Positions 30,740-39,594 of a stretch of DNA of 64,000 bases are shown here, piece after piece (the stretch's first letter is position 1; each line of letters starts with the position of its first letter). This DNA comes from Chloroflexota bacterium. GTDB taxonomy: Bacteria; Chloroflexota; Limnocylindria; QHBO01. Below the pieces are notes generated by a model. It had not been told where the DNA came from and did not search any database. It worked only from the letters and a program-made list of their open reading frames with translations. The position numbers and the translations under genes are program-made. Location: positions 151,403 to 215,402 of the forward strand of contig JAILWI010000002.1 in the NCBI GenBank assembly GCA_025699005.1, in the 5' to 3' direction.

Positions 30740-32830
30740 TCAGTTTCCGGTCGAGTACCAGAACGGGATGAGGTACTCGGTGGTGCCGTCGTTGACGGTC
30801 ACGTCACCCTCCGCCTGGTTCGGTCCCCGGGCGGAGAGGGTCACGTCGAACGTCGCCGTCCCGTTCGCCGGGAGAGAGACGCTCGTCGTCGACAGCGAGA
30901 GTGCCGCATCGCTCTCGCTGAGCGACAGGGTCTTCGCGGCGCCCGAAAGGTTCTTGACGGTCACGGTGATCGTCTGGTTGATCTTCCGGTTGCCGTTGCT
31001 GACGCCGAAGCTCAGCGACATCGGGTCGAAGGTGGTGGTCGCCGCGCTGGCGCGTGCCAGATCGATGCGTCCGCCGCCGCGCTCCATGACGGTGGCCAGC
31101 AAGCCGCCGACGACGTTCGACCAGACCTGCCGCTCGGCGTTGTTGCCCAGCAGCGACTTCACGTCGGCCGGCGAAAGGGACGGATCGTCAGCGAGGAGCA
31201 GCGCGGCCGCGCCCGCCACGTGGGGGCTCGCCATGCTCGTTCCCTGCTTCATCCCCCAGCCGAGCTCACCGGTCGCCTCGTCGAAGTCAGACGAGTAGAT
31301 GTTCACGCCGGGCGCCACGACATCCGGCTTGATGTTCTCGGTGAACTCCGCCGGTCCGCGCGAGCTGAAGCCCGCCATGATGTCGGCGTTGGTCGTGAGG
31401 ATCTCGACCGGATTGCTGCCATCGATCGAGACCGTGCTCGGGAGCTCGGCCTTGATCGTCTCGCCGTCGCCGTTGCTGACCATGACGGCCGGGAGGTCGC
31501 CCGCCCCGCCCATCGCGATCGGGTCGCCCCCGACGCTGTTGTAGACGACGACGCCGATGGCGCCGGCGCCCGCAGCGCTCGCAACCTTCTGGGAGAAGGT
31601 GCAGGCGCCGCGCTTGATGAGCACGACCGCCCCGCTGACGTCGCTTGCCGGCGAGCTGCCGGCGCACGCCGTCTCGGTCCCTCCCCATGCAACGAAGGGC
31701 GCGTCGGTGACGGGATTCTCGGCGAAGGGATCGAAGTCGCCCACGGCAGCTCCGAAGGTGCCGAACGGGGTGACGACGTTGATCCCGACGTAGTGGGCGT
31801 TGGTGGAGGCGCCGGCGGTCAGGGCCCCGACCGCGTTGCCGGGTGAGCCGGTCGTCGAAGGCCCGGGGCCCTCGTTGCCGGCGGAGACGGCCGCAACCAC
31901 ACCCGCCGCGACGGCCGCGTTGACCGCTTCGGCGAGGTAGTCGTGCTTGCCCTGGATGGAGCCGCCCAGGCTCATGTTGATGACCTCCATGCCGTCGTCC
32001 ACCGCGTCCTCGACGGCGAGGGCGATGTCATGGCTGAAGGCACTCCCGCCGAAGGCGACGTACCCGCCGCCGTAGCCGGGGAAGACGTTGTAGTCGTGGA
32101 GATTCGCGCCAGGTGCGACGCCGCTAATCGTGCCCTGGATCGGGCCCCCGGGATCGACCACCGAGAGGTCGGTCACGCAGCCGGCGACGGTGCCGGCGAC
32201 GTGGGTGCCGTGGTCGAAGACGATGTCCTGGGTGCCGCCGGCCCGACCGGCAGCGTAGGTCTTGTGCGGGATCTCGTCCTTGCAGGCGAAGAACGGATGA
32301 TCCTCGCGGATGCCCGAGTCGATGATCCCGACATCGATGCCCGCGCCGGCATCGGCCTGGCCACCGAGGGCGCCCCACACTGCCGGCGCGTTGATGATGT
32401 CGACGCTGACATTCATCGTCGGCCGGTAGAGCCAGCTGGCCTCGACCGACTTCACCTTCGGGTTGCGGGCGAGACTCTCGACCGTCGCGCCGTTGAGCTC
32501 GACGGCGAAGCCGTTGAGCACGGTGTCGTATTCAGCGACGATGCGGGCCTGCGGGACCGACTGGGCGAGGAACGCCCGGTAGTTGGCGTGCTCGCCGGCC
32601 AGGAAACGCTGGTACGCGCGATAGGCGGGGCTGGTCGGGTCGAGCCGGCCGCGGAGCGGCTTCGTGCGCTCGAGTCCGTTCTTCCCTCCCTCGTAGGTGG
32701 CAATCGGAGCATCCGCCAGCGTGACGATGGCGTAGCCCGTGGTCGCGCTCTGCTGCTTCGGCGCTGCCAGCGCGGTGGCCGGCATGGTGAGCGCGAGCAG
32801 CGCGACGATGGTGATGACCTTTCGGAGCAT
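30740..32830 (-). CDS. Secreted subtilisin-like (S8) protease with PA insert
   Basis: A 696-aa protein with a signal peptide (MLRKVITIVALLALTMPATALA). An I9-type prodomain covers about 35-140. The catalytic triad lies in IIDSGIRED (Asp about 172), DHGTHVAG (His about 209) and GTSMASPHVAG (Ser about 531). A protease-associated domain is inserted at about 370-475 (VVLIKRGACTFSQKV), and a C-terminal beta-sandwich (about 590-696) ends in LIPFWYSTGN. ATG 32830 has GGAGG 7 nt upstream. A TATCCT (32914-32909) may be its -10, leaving a leader of about 70 nt. It is expected to be extracellular and self-activating. Confidence 0.95.
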   Translation of the reverse strand: MLRKVITIVALLALTMPATALAAPKQQSATTGYAIVTLADAPIATYEGGKNGLERTKPLRGRLDPTSPAYRAYQRFLAGEHANYRAFLAQSVPQARIVAEYDTVLNGFAVELNGATVESLARNPKVKSVEASWLYRPTMNVSVDIINAPAVWGALGGQADAGAGIDVGIIDSGIREDHPFFACKDEIPHKTYAAGRAGGTQDIVFDHGTHVAGTVAGCVTDLSVVDPGGPIQGTISGVAPGANLHDYNVFPGYGGGYVAFGGSAFSHDIALAVEDAVDDGMEVINMSLGGSIQGKHDYLAEAVNAAVAAGVVAAVSAGNEGPGPSTTGSPGNAVGALTAGASTNAHYVGINVVTPFGTFGAAVGDFDPFAENPVTDAPFVAWGGTETACAGSSPASDVSGAVVLIKRGACTFSQKVASAAGAGAIGVVVYNSVGGDPIAMGGAGDLPAVMVSNGDGETIKAELPSTVSIDGSNPVEILTTNADIMAGFSSRGPAEFTENIKPDVVAPGVNIYSSDFDEATGELGWGMKQGTSMASPHVAGAAALLLADDPSLSPADVKSLLGNNAERQVWSNVVGGLLATVMERGGGRIDLARASAATTTFDPMSLSFGVSNGNRKINQTITVTVKNLSGAAKTLSLSESDAALSLSTTSVSLPANGTATFDVTLSARGPNQAEGDVTVNDGTTEYLIPFWYSTGN

Positions 32831-32986
32831 CGGTCCCTCCATGGGGGCCGCCAGGCGATGCCGGCAGGCCCGGGCGTGATCCGGCCTGCGACGGCCGCTG
32901 TGCCTCGGAGGATATCGCTCAGCCGGCCGCGCGTGCCAGCGAACGGGACGAAAGGATGGTGCTCGACGGCACCGAGCCCCGAGTGA

Positions 32987-33394
32987 TCAGCGCTGGACGG
33001 AGCTGGCCCGGAAGATGGGGCCGATCTGGCAGATGGAGGCCATGTCCCCGGCGATCTCGCCGATGACGGTGACCTCATCACCGCCACGCGCCACGACGGC
33101 TCCGTCGGGGGCGCGCAGCTCGAGCGGCCGGAGGCTCAGCTCCCAGCCATCGGGGTAGATGACCTCGAAGCGCGTGCCGTCCTCGCTTCGCAGATAGCCG
33201 CACCCGCCCTCGATGGAGTCGGCGCCGAGAATGCCCGTGAGGGGGTCCCCGTCGGGCGGTGCGGATTCCTCCCCGGAGGTCGGCGATGGTCGATCGCTCG
33301 GCGTCGCGGAGGGAGAGCCGGGCTCGGGAGACGAGCCGGCGCTGGTGCAGGCGCTCATGGCGAAGGCGACGAGGACGAGAACGAGAGCGCGCAT
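32987..33394 (-). CDS. Small lipoprotein, unknown function
   Basis: A 135-aa protein with a lipoprotein signal (LVAFAMSAC, Cys16) followed by a Ser/Pro-rich linker (about 17-50) and a small beta-rich domain with GGCGYLRSEDGTRFEVIYPDGW and VTVIGEIAGDMASICQIGP. It is likely lipid-anchored on the outer face of the membrane. GAGGAG lies 6 nt before ATG 33394. The two Cys in the domain may form a disulfide. The function is not recognised. Confidence 0.75.
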   Translation of the reverse strand: MRALVLVLVAFAMSACTSAGSSPEPGSPSATPSDRPSPTSGEESAPPDGDPLTGILGADSIEGGCGYLRSEDGTRFEVIYPDGWELSLRPLELRAPDGAVVARGGDEVTVIGEIAGDMASICQIGPIFRASSVQR

Positions 33395-33428
33395 CGGATC
33401 TCCTCAACTGCTGCGTTCGAAGGGACGG

Positions 33429-33674
33429 TCACGATGCATGACCGGTTCCCGTTCCGGGGTGCGGTGCCTCCTGCCCCGCTGCCTCGCGGGGACGGTACCC
33501 GGTGCAGCCAAGCACCGGCAATCGGGGGTACCGCGGGAACCGTGGGTCGACATCGGCGAGGCGGCAGCGCCAGTACGCCGTGCCCCGCGTGGTCACGATT
33601 CGATGCGCGTGGGTGCAGGTTGCGCACAGTCCCGGGTGGTCGTGTCGGGTCGGGTGCATCGCGGAAGGTTTCAT
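33429..33674 (-). CDS. Small Cys-rich (zinc-ribbon-like) conserved protein
   Basis: An 81-aa protein with GLCATCTHAHRI, YWRCRLADVDPRFPRYPRLPVLGCTGY split over residues 35-61, giving four Cys (CXXC ... C ... C) suited to a zinc site. I recall short proteins of this shape in many soil bacteria, without known function. Start ATG 33674 has AGGGG 4 nt upstream; ATG 33659 is an alternative. The third codon positions are strongly GC-biased, as expected for a real gene. Confidence 0.6.
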   Translation of the reverse strand: MKPSAMHPTRHDHPGLCATCTHAHRIVTTRGTAYWRCRLADVDPRFPRYPRLPVLGCTGYRPREAAGQEAPHPGTGTGHAS

Positions 33675-33763
33675 GGCCCCTGTACCGGAATGCCCATTGT
33701 CGTCCGGGTCGAGCCCGGTAAGGTGGGTTCCCCAACCATCATGCTTGCCGGAGGCTGTTCCTC

Positions 33764-36700
33764 GTGCCCTTGACCACCCCGATGCCGGTGCAGCGCGGCT
33801 TCGCGCTCATCATGACCCTCGCCCTCGCCATGGCGGCGCTCCTCCCACTCGTCGCCCCGTCCGCGACGCGAGCCGCTCCCGGCGAGCTCTTCTTCAGCGA
33901 GTACATCGAGGGGACGAGCAACAACAAGGCGCTCGAGATCTACAACGGCACCGGTGCGCCGATCGACCTCGGCGCCAACAGCTACACCGTCCAGATGTTC
34001 TTCAACGGCAGCACCACCGCTGGCCTGACCATCAACCTGACGGGAACGGTTGCCAATGGCGACGTCCACGTCGTCGCACACTCGTCGGCCAGTGCGGCGA
34101 TCCTTGCCCAGGCCGACCAGACGAGCGGCGCGGGATTCTTCAACGGCGACGATGCCGTGGTCCTGCGCAAGGGCGGCACCACCGTCGACGCCATCGGCCA
34201 GGTTGGATTCGATCCGGGCACCGAGTGGGGAAGCGGGCTGACCAGCACCGCGGACAACACCCTGCAGCGCAAGGCCACGGTGCAGGCCGGTGACACGAAC
34301 AGCGGCGACGTCTTCGATCCCTCGGTCGAGTGGGACGGGTTCGCCACCGACACGTTCAGCGGCCTCGGCGCCCACACGATCACCTCGGTCGATTCGGCTC
34401 CCACGGTCACCTCGACCACGCCGGCCGACAACACGACGGGCGTCGCGAAGGCCGCCGACATCTCGATCACGTTCAGCGAGCCGGTCACCACGGCCGGCAC
34501 CTGGTTCGACATCACCTGCTCGCTCAGCGGGGCGCACAGCGCCGCGGCGAGTGGCGGCCCGACGACCTTCACCCTGAATCCCGACGCCGACTTCGCGAAC
34601 GGTGACGTCTGCACCGTCACCGTCCTGGCCGCGGGCGTCACCGACCAGGATGGCGACCCGGACACCATGGCCGCGGACTTCGCGTTCGACTTCACGGTCG
34701 GTGTGGTCTGCACGCCGGCGACCCACCTCATCCACGAAATCCAGGGCTCGGGCACGAGCACGCCGATCTCCGGCGCGTCGGTCACGATCAACGGCGTCGT
34801 CGTGGGGGACTACCAGGGGAGCTCGCCCACGCTCCGTGGGTTCTTCGTCCAGGAAGAGGACGCCGATGTCGACGCGGATCCGCTGACGTCGGAGGGGATC
34901 TTCGTCTTCCATTCGTCGACGGCGGTCGAGGTCGGTGACGTCGTGAGCGTCTCGGGCCGCGCGACCGAGTTCAGCAGCCTCACGCAGATCGGCAGCGTGA
35001 CGGATGTCACCGTGTGCGACACCGGTGGGACGGTGACCCCGGCGCAGGTGACGCTGCCGGTCGGCTCGGTCGGAGACTGGGAGCGCTGGGAGGGCATGCT
35101 CGCCGACTTTACGCAGACGATGACGGTGACCGAGAACTTCACCCTCGGTCGCTTCGGCGAGGTCGTCCTGAGCTCGACCGGCCGGCAGTACCAGGGCACG
35201 CATGTCGCGGAGCCCGGTGCCGGTGCGCAGGCCGTCGCGGACCTCAACCAGCGAACGCGCATCGTCCTCGACGACGCGAACACCAGCCAGAACGCCGATC
35301 CGACGCGCTATCCGACCGGTGGCCTCTCGGCCTCGAACACGCTCCGGGTGGGAGCCACGGTCTCGGACCTCACGGCGATCGTCCACGAGGGATTCGGGTC
35401 GTACCGGCTCCAGCCGGTCGGGGAGATCACCTTCGACGGCGCGGCGGATCGACCGGCGACGCCGCCGGCAGTCGGCGGTGACATCCAGGTCGCGGCGTTC
35501 AACGTCTTGAACTACTTCAACGGTGACGGCCTCGGCGGCGGCTTCCCGACCGCACGAGGCGCGAACACGGCGCTCGAGTTCGAGCGTCAGCACGACAAGA
35601 TCGTCGCCGCCATCGCGGCCATGGACGCCGAGATCGTCGGCCTCATGGAGATCGAGAACGACGGGGCCGACGCGGTCCCGGCGATCGCCACTCTCGTCGA
35701 CGGGCTCAACGACGTGGCGGGAGCCGGCACGTATGACTACGTCGAGACCGGCGTGATCGGCACGGACCAGATCGCCGTGGCGATCATCTACCAGCCGGCC
35801 GAGGTCACGCCCACCGGCGCGTTCGCGGTGCTGGACTCGAGCGTCGATCCGCGCTTCGACGACACCCGGAACCGGCCCGCACTGGCGCAGTCGTTCACCG
35901 AGACCGCGAGCGGTGCCGTCTTCACCGTCGCGGTGAACCACCTGAAGTCGAAGGGGTCCGGCTGCGGAGCCGGTGACGACCAGCCCGACCACCTTGGCGG
36001 CAACTGCAACGCCACCCGGACCGCCGCCGCCGAGGCGCTGGCGGACTGGCTGCTCGCCGACCCGACCGGATCGGGTGATCCCGACTCGATGATCATCGGC
36101 GACCTCAACGCCTATGCCATGGAGACGCCGATCTCGGCGCTCGCGGATGCGGGGTACACCGATCTCCTGTGGCAGTTCGAGGGTCCGGACGCGTACACCT
36201 ACGTCTTCCGGGGAGCATCGGGCTACCTGGACCATGCGCACGCGAGCGCCTCGCTCAGCGCCCAGGTCACCGATGCCGCCCCGTGGCACATCAACACCGA
36301 CGAGCCGCCGGTCCTCGACTACAACGTCGAGTTCAAGTCGCCGAACCATCGGTCGTCGCTGTACGCCCCCGATGCCTTCCGTTCATCGGATCACGATCCG
36401 GTGCTCGTCGGGCTCGACCTCGGCCTCCACGCCAAGGTCACCGGCGGCGGACGCATCACGACCGATGACGGCATCGCGAGCTTCGAGCTGTCGGCCCAGT
36501 ACGCCGGCAAGGCAATCGTCCCGAGCGGCGAAACGCTGTTCGTCCTTCCCGGACGCTCGTTCGCCTCGACGGGCGTGGCATGGCTCGTGTCCGAGCCGGA
36601 CGGCTCGGCCGCCCGCTACGGCGGCACCGGCACGCTGAACGGCGCGGCCGGCTACGGATACGCGGTGTCGGTCACCGACGGACCGGATCGGCTTCGCATG

Positions 36701-36793
36701 CGGATCTGGGAGCTCGCGACGGGGAACGTGGTCTTCGACAACGGCTCGCCGCAGCCGATCCGGAACGGCCAGATCAAGGTGCACGCCACCTAG
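33764..36793 (+). CDS. Secreted ExeM/NucH-like extracellular endonuclease
   Basis: A 1009-aa exported protein. Domains in order: signal peptide (about 1-38), lamin-tail domain (about 40-145, FFSEYIEGTSNNKALEIYNG), Big_5 Ig-like domain (about 212-316, TVTSTTPADNTTGVAKAADI split), OB-fold region (about 321-470), and endonuclease/exonuclease/phosphatase domain (about 572-885) with FNVLNYF, MEIENDG, VNHLKSKG, GDLNAY and SDHDPV. A C-terminal beta domain follows (about 900-1009). It lacks an obvious anchor, so probably degrades extracellular DNA for nutrients or biofilm turnover. GTG 33764 has GGAGG 9 nt upstream. Confidence 0.93.
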   Translation: MPLTTPMPVQRGFALIMTLALAMAALLPLVAPSATRAAPGELFFSEYIEGTSNNKALEIYNGTGAPIDLGANSYTVQMFFNGSTTAGLTINLTGTVANGDVHVVAHSSASAAILAQADQTSGAGFFNGDDAVVLRKGGTTVDAIGQVGFDPGTEWGSGLTSTADNTLQRKATVQAGDTNSGDVFDPSVEWDGFATDTFSGLGAHTITSVDSAPTVTSTTPADNTTGVAKAADISITFSEPVTTAGTWFDITCSLSGAHSAAASGGPTTFTLNPDADFANGDVCTVTVLAAGVTDQDGDPDTMAADFAFDFTVGVVCTPATHLIHEIQGSGTSTPISGASVTINGVVVGDYQGSSPTLRGFFVQEEDADVDADPLTSEGIFVFHSSTAVEVGDVVSVSGRATEFSSLTQIGSVTDVTVCDTGGTVTPAQVTLPVGSVGDWERWEGMLADFTQTMTVTENFTLGRFGEVVLSSTGRQYQGTHVAEPGAGAQAVADLNQRTRIVLDDANTSQNADPTRYPTGGLSASNTLRVGATVSDLTAIVHEGFGSYRLQPVGEITFDGAADRPATPPAVGGDIQVAAFNVLNYFNGDGLGGGFPTARGANTALEFERQHDKIVAAIAAMDAEIVGLMEIENDGADAVPAIATLVDGLNDVAGAGTYDYVETGVIGTDQIAVAIIYQPAEVTPTGAFAVLDSSVDPRFDDTRNRPALAQSFTETASGAVFTVAVNHLKSKGSGCGAGDDQPDHLGGNCNATRTAAAEALADWLLADPTGSGDPDSMIIGDLNAYAMETPISALADAGYTDLLWQFEGPDAYTYVFRGASGYLDHAHASASLSAQVTDAAPWHINTDEPPVLDYNVEFKSPNHRSSLYAPDAFRSSDHDPVLVGLDLGLHAKVTGGGRITTDDGIASFELSAQYAGKAIVPSGETLFVLPGRSFASTGVAWLVSEPDGSAARYGGTGTLNGAAGYGYAVSVTDGPDRLRMRIWELATGNVVFDNGSPQPIRNGQIKVHAT

Positions 36794-36816
36794 AGTCCAG
36801 GCGTCGGCGAATGTGC

Positions 36817-36842
36817 GAGGGCCCGGCAGATGCCGGGCCCTC
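36817..36842. terminator. Terminator hairpin after nuclease gene
   Basis: GAGGGCCCGGC (36817-36827) and GCCGGGCCCTC (36832-36842) form a perfect 11-bp stem with loop AGAT, followed by GTTCGTC. Confidence 0.8.
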
Positions 36843-36847
36843 GTTCG

Positions 36848-37012
36848 TCATCCCGCAGGATCGGGCTCGTCTCGGGGAGCACCGACCGGCGCGCTCTCCT
36901 CGCCGGGCGCACGCTGCTCCGGCTCGTCCGGCGTGCCGATCGGCATCGGCGTGGGGTCCGTCTCCGGGACCGGGGGTGGGGTGTCGTCGCTGGGTGGCTG
37001 CTGGATCGTCAT
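36848..37012 (-). CDS. Possible 54-aa Pro/Glu/Asp-rich small protein
   Basis: A short frame (MTIQQPPSDDTPPPVPETDP at the N-terminus) with strong GC bias at codon third positions and an acidic, proline-rich composition. There is no domain, membrane segment or convincing ribosome site. If it is not real, 36794-37126 contains only the terminator and the promoter of the next gene. Confidence 0.3.
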   Translation of the reverse strand: MTIQQPPSDDTPPPVPETDPTPMPIGTPDEPEQRAPGEESAPVGAPRDEPDPAG

Positions 37013-37083
37013 GAGCGGCGTGGATTGCAGCCGGCGTGCCGTCGCGGAGGTGATGCGAAACCGGCGGGGAATCGTAATTATGC

Positions 37084-37089
37084 TAGGAT
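37084..37089 (+). promoter_or_regulatory. -10 element TAGGAT in an AT-rich promoter region
   Basis: TAGGAT lies in an unusually AT-rich stretch (about 37071-37110). Initiation near 37096 would give a leader of about 30 nt with CAGGAG before ATG 37127. Confidence 0.45.
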
Positions 37090-37126
37090 CAGGTATCACG
37101 TTATTTGAACGCAACAGGAGTTCCCG

Positions 37127-37615
37127 ATGGGATGGCTACCGGAGCCGATCGAGCGCCTGCTCGAGGTGGCATTGGTCGGTGAGCTGACCGTCGTCGGGCG
37201 CGATGGACGGCCGATCACCCACCCGCTCATTCCGCTCTACGACGGCGAGAAGATCTACCTTCACTCGTCGACGCTGTTCAGCAAGAAGCTCGAGCACATC
37301 AAGCGCGACCCGCGCGTGAGCCTGGCGCTCACCGACCCGGTCGCGATGAAGGGCAACCTCGACCGCGCCACGATCCAGGGCACCGCCCGGATCATCGAGG
37401 ACGATCCGCACGCCGACTGGGAGCGGCTCATCCTCGACCTCTGGCAGCGCAAGGAACCGGCGATCAACGACTTCCTCAAGGCACGCGTGGCGCTGCCGCT
37501 CTTCTTCGAGCGTGCCGTGATCGAGATCACGCCGGAGCGCGCGCTGTTCTGGGCCGATGGGCGAACCGACCAGCCGCCGGTCGAGACCCGAGCCCCGCGA
37601 TCGGTGGCCGCGTGA
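37127..37615 (+). CDS. Pyridoxamine-phosphate-oxidase-like split-barrel FMN-binding protein
   Basis: A 162-aa protein. VGELTVVGRDGRPITHPLIPLY, IYLHSSTLFSKKLEHIKRDPRVSLALTD and ATIQGTARIIEDD follow the PNPOx-like split-barrel pattern, in which FMN, F420 or heme is bound at a dimer interface. CAGGAG precedes ATG 37127 by 6 nt. Its stop overlaps the start of the next gene (GTGATGA), whose N-terminus is a second split-barrel fused to UbiA, so the two are coupled. Confidence 0.82.
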   Translation: MGWLPEPIERLLEVALVGELTVVGRDGRPITHPLIPLYDGEKIYLHSSTLFSKKLEHIKRDPRVSLALTDPVAMKGNLDRATIQGTARIIEDDPHADWERLILDLWQRKEPAINDFLKARVALPLFFERAVIEITPERALFWADGRTDQPPVETRAPRSVAA

Positions 37616-38991
37616 TGACGACCACCGCACCGATGCGCTCGGGCTCGATTCCCGCGCACGATCCCACCGCTGCCGACCTCGAGAAGCTGGCGACCTACCC
37701 TCACGCGATCGTCAGCTGGGTCGACGACGCCGGCTATCCAACGAGCGTGGCGACCTCCTTCGAGGTCGACGCCGAGGCAGGCACCGTGTCCCTTGCCGCG
37801 CCGGGCGGCATGCCGATTCCGACCGACCGCGAGGTCAACGTGATGGGCAGCCACATCCACCCGCAGCCCGGGATCGGCTACGACGAGCGCCGCTACATCC
37901 AGCTGTGGGGTCGCACGTCGGACGGCACGACCTTCACGCCCGTTCGCGCCTGGGGCTGGGACGAGACCGAGGTCCCGTTCTTCGAGTACTCGGAACGATC
38001 CGTCCCGCAGTCGCGGCGCTACCTCGCGCAGCTGTCGAAGGAGAAGGGCCGCACGATCCGTCCGAGGCTCAGCCCGTTCTGGCTGGCGCTCCGGACGACG
38101 CGGCTCCCGTTCCTGTCGGCGACGGCCGTCCCGGTCCTCCTCGGCATCGCCGTGGCGGCGACCGACGGCGCCTTCACGTGGTGGACAGCCCTGCTGACCC
38201 TCATCGGCGGCTCGTTCGCGCACCTCGCGATCAACGTCACGAACGACATCTTCGACACGCTGTCGGGCGCCGATGACGCGAACACGACCCCGACTCAGTT
38301 CTCCGGCGGCTCCCGCGTGGCGGTCTACGACCTCGTCTCGATCCGCGGGCTGAGCCAGCTGGCCGTGGCCCTGTTCGGTGCCGCGGCGCTCATCGGCCTC
38401 CTGCTGGTGGCCGTCACCGGCTCGCTGACCCTGCTCTGGATCGGGATCGCCGGCATCGTGGTCGGCGTCGCGTACACGGCGCCTCCGCTGAAGCTCGTCT
38501 ACCGGGGTCTCGGCGAGTTCGCCGTGGCGCTCGGGTTCGGGCCGATCATGCTCCTCGGCGCCTATGTCGTGCAGACCGGGCGAATCGCGATCGAGCCGCT
38601 TGTCCTGTCGCTGGTGCCGGGGATCCTCATTGCGCTGATCCTGTACGTGAACGAGATCCCGGATCGACGCAGCGATGCCGAGGCCGGCAAGCGGACGCTG
38701 CCGGTACGGCTCGCCCCGTCGACGGTCCAGACCGGCTACCTCGTCGGTGCCATCGCCGCGTTCGCGGTGATCGTCATCGGCGTCGCGGCCGGCGTGCTGC
38801 CGTGGCCGACGCTCATCGCGCTCGCGGCGGTCCCGATCGCGCTGCGGGTCCACCAGGGCATCAAGGTCCACTACGACAGCCCGTACACCCTGATGGCGGT
38901 GATGGGCACGAACGTTAACCTCAACCTCGTCGTCGGCGGGCTGCTGCTCGTCGCCTACGTGCTCACGATCGTCGTGGCGCTCTTCGTCTGA
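37615..38991 (+). CDS. Split-barrel domain fused to UbiA/MenA-type prenyltransferase
   Basis: A 458-aa protein. Residues about 1-145 form a PNPOx-like split-barrel (HAIVSWVDDAGYPTSVATSF, RRYIQLWGRTSDGTTF). Residues about 160-458 form a multi-helix UbiA prenyltransferase with both Asp-rich motifs: NVTNDIFDTLSGADD (about 215) and DRRSDAEAGKRT (about 355). The order and spacing are close to MenA, which prenylates 1,4-dihydroxy-2-naphthoate for menaquinone. ATG 37615 and GTG 37612 are both possible starts. The fusion suggests that the soluble domain binds a flavin or the aromatic acceptor. Confidence 0.85.
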   Translation: MTTTAPMRSGSIPAHDPTAADLEKLATYPHAIVSWVDDAGYPTSVATSFEVDAEAGTVSLAAPGGMPIPTDREVNVMGSHIHPQPGIGYDERRYIQLWGRTSDGTTFTPVRAWGWDETEVPFFEYSERSVPQSRRYLAQLSKEKGRTIRPRLSPFWLALRTTRLPFLSATAVPVLLGIAVAATDGAFTWWTALLTLIGGSFAHLAINVTNDIFDTLSGADDANTTPTQFSGGSRVAVYDLVSIRGLSQLAVALFGAAALIGLLLVAVTGSLTLLWIGIAGIVVGVAYTAPPLKLVYRGLGEFAVALGFGPIMLLGAYVVQTGRIAIEPLVLSLVPGILIALILYVNEIPDRRSDAEAGKRTLPVRLAPSTVQTGYLVGAIAAFAVIVIGVAAGVLPWPTLIALAAVPIALRVHQGIKVHYDSPYTLMAVMGTNVNLNLVVGGLLLVAYVLTIVVALFV

Positions 38992-39005
38992 CACCCTTGA
39001 CTCAG

Positions 39006-39036
39006 GCCCGGGGTTCGCGCAGCGCGAGCTCCGGGC
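39006..39036. terminator. Bidirectional terminator hairpin
   Basis: GCCCGGGGTTCGCG (39006-39019) pairs with CGCGAGCTCCGGGC (39023-39036), two G-T pairs, 3-nt loop, between the convergent UbiA and DUF427 genes; TTCGTCGT follows. Confidence 0.7.
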
Positions 39037-39058
39037 TTCGTCGTGTGCTCTCGGCTGC

Positions 39059-39562
39059 CTACCAGCCTTCGCTGCCCGGCTCGCCCTTGAACGGGCCGAC
39101 CACGTCGTCGGTCACCCAGCCACCGTAGAAGCCGCCGGGCTGCGGTCGGACGCGCTCCCCGTCCACCGTCGCCTCGTCGACGAGGCCGGCGTAGAAGGCG
39201 AGGTGGCCGGCGATCGCCTCGTAGCCGCGCTGCGGCGAGGGATACGACCACGCCGCACGTGGCGCCACGCGGTCGCCGACGACGAGATCGAGATAAACGG
39301 CGACTCCCTTCCACTCGCACACGGTCTGGTGGCCGATCGCCGGCCTCAGGAGGTCGAGACGCACGTCGGCCATCGGCAGATACCAGACCGGCGCGCCGGC
39401 GGTCTCGAGCACGCGGATGGCCCGCCGGCTCTCGGCGATCACCTCGCCACCGTGCACGATGCGCACGTGGCGGTTCGATGGGCTGAGCGCGGGCGGGCGC
39501 GGGTAGTCCCAGACCGACTCGCGAGCTCGCTGATCGGCCTGGTGCGTCGGTTCGGTGGTCAT
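39059..39562 (-). CDS. DUF427 domain protein
   Basis: A 167-aa protein. WDYPRPPALSPSNRHVRIVHGGEVIAES (split) and CEWKGVAVYLDLVVGDRVAPRAAWSYP match DUF427, a small beta fold of unknown function common in actinobacteria and proteobacteria. After the family core it has a C-terminal RPQPGGFYGGWVTDDVVGPFKG tail, also usual. ATG 39562 starts the conserved part. It lies 32 bp behind the lectin-like gene, in the same direction. Confidence 0.85.
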   Translation of the reverse strand: MTTEPTHQADQRARESVWDYPRPPALSPSNRHVRIVHGGEVIAESRRAIRVLETAGAPVWYLPMADVRLDLLRPAIGHQTVCEWKGVAVYLDLVVGDRVAPRAAWSYPSPQRGYEAIAGHLAFYAGLVDEATVDGERVRPQPGGFYGGWVTDDVVGPFKGEPGSEGW

Positions 39563-39594
39563 GCCACCGGATACGGCCGAAGCCGCCGTTCGAA

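Noticed and set aside
33671-36349. An 892-aa open frame antisense to the ExeM-like nuclease
   Set aside because: Arg/Asp/Gly-rich shadow of a GC-rich gene; no motif, and the sense strand encodes clear domains. Similar long shadows opposite 37615-38991, 43566-45140, 49365-51164 and 54382-56088 were left out for the same reason.
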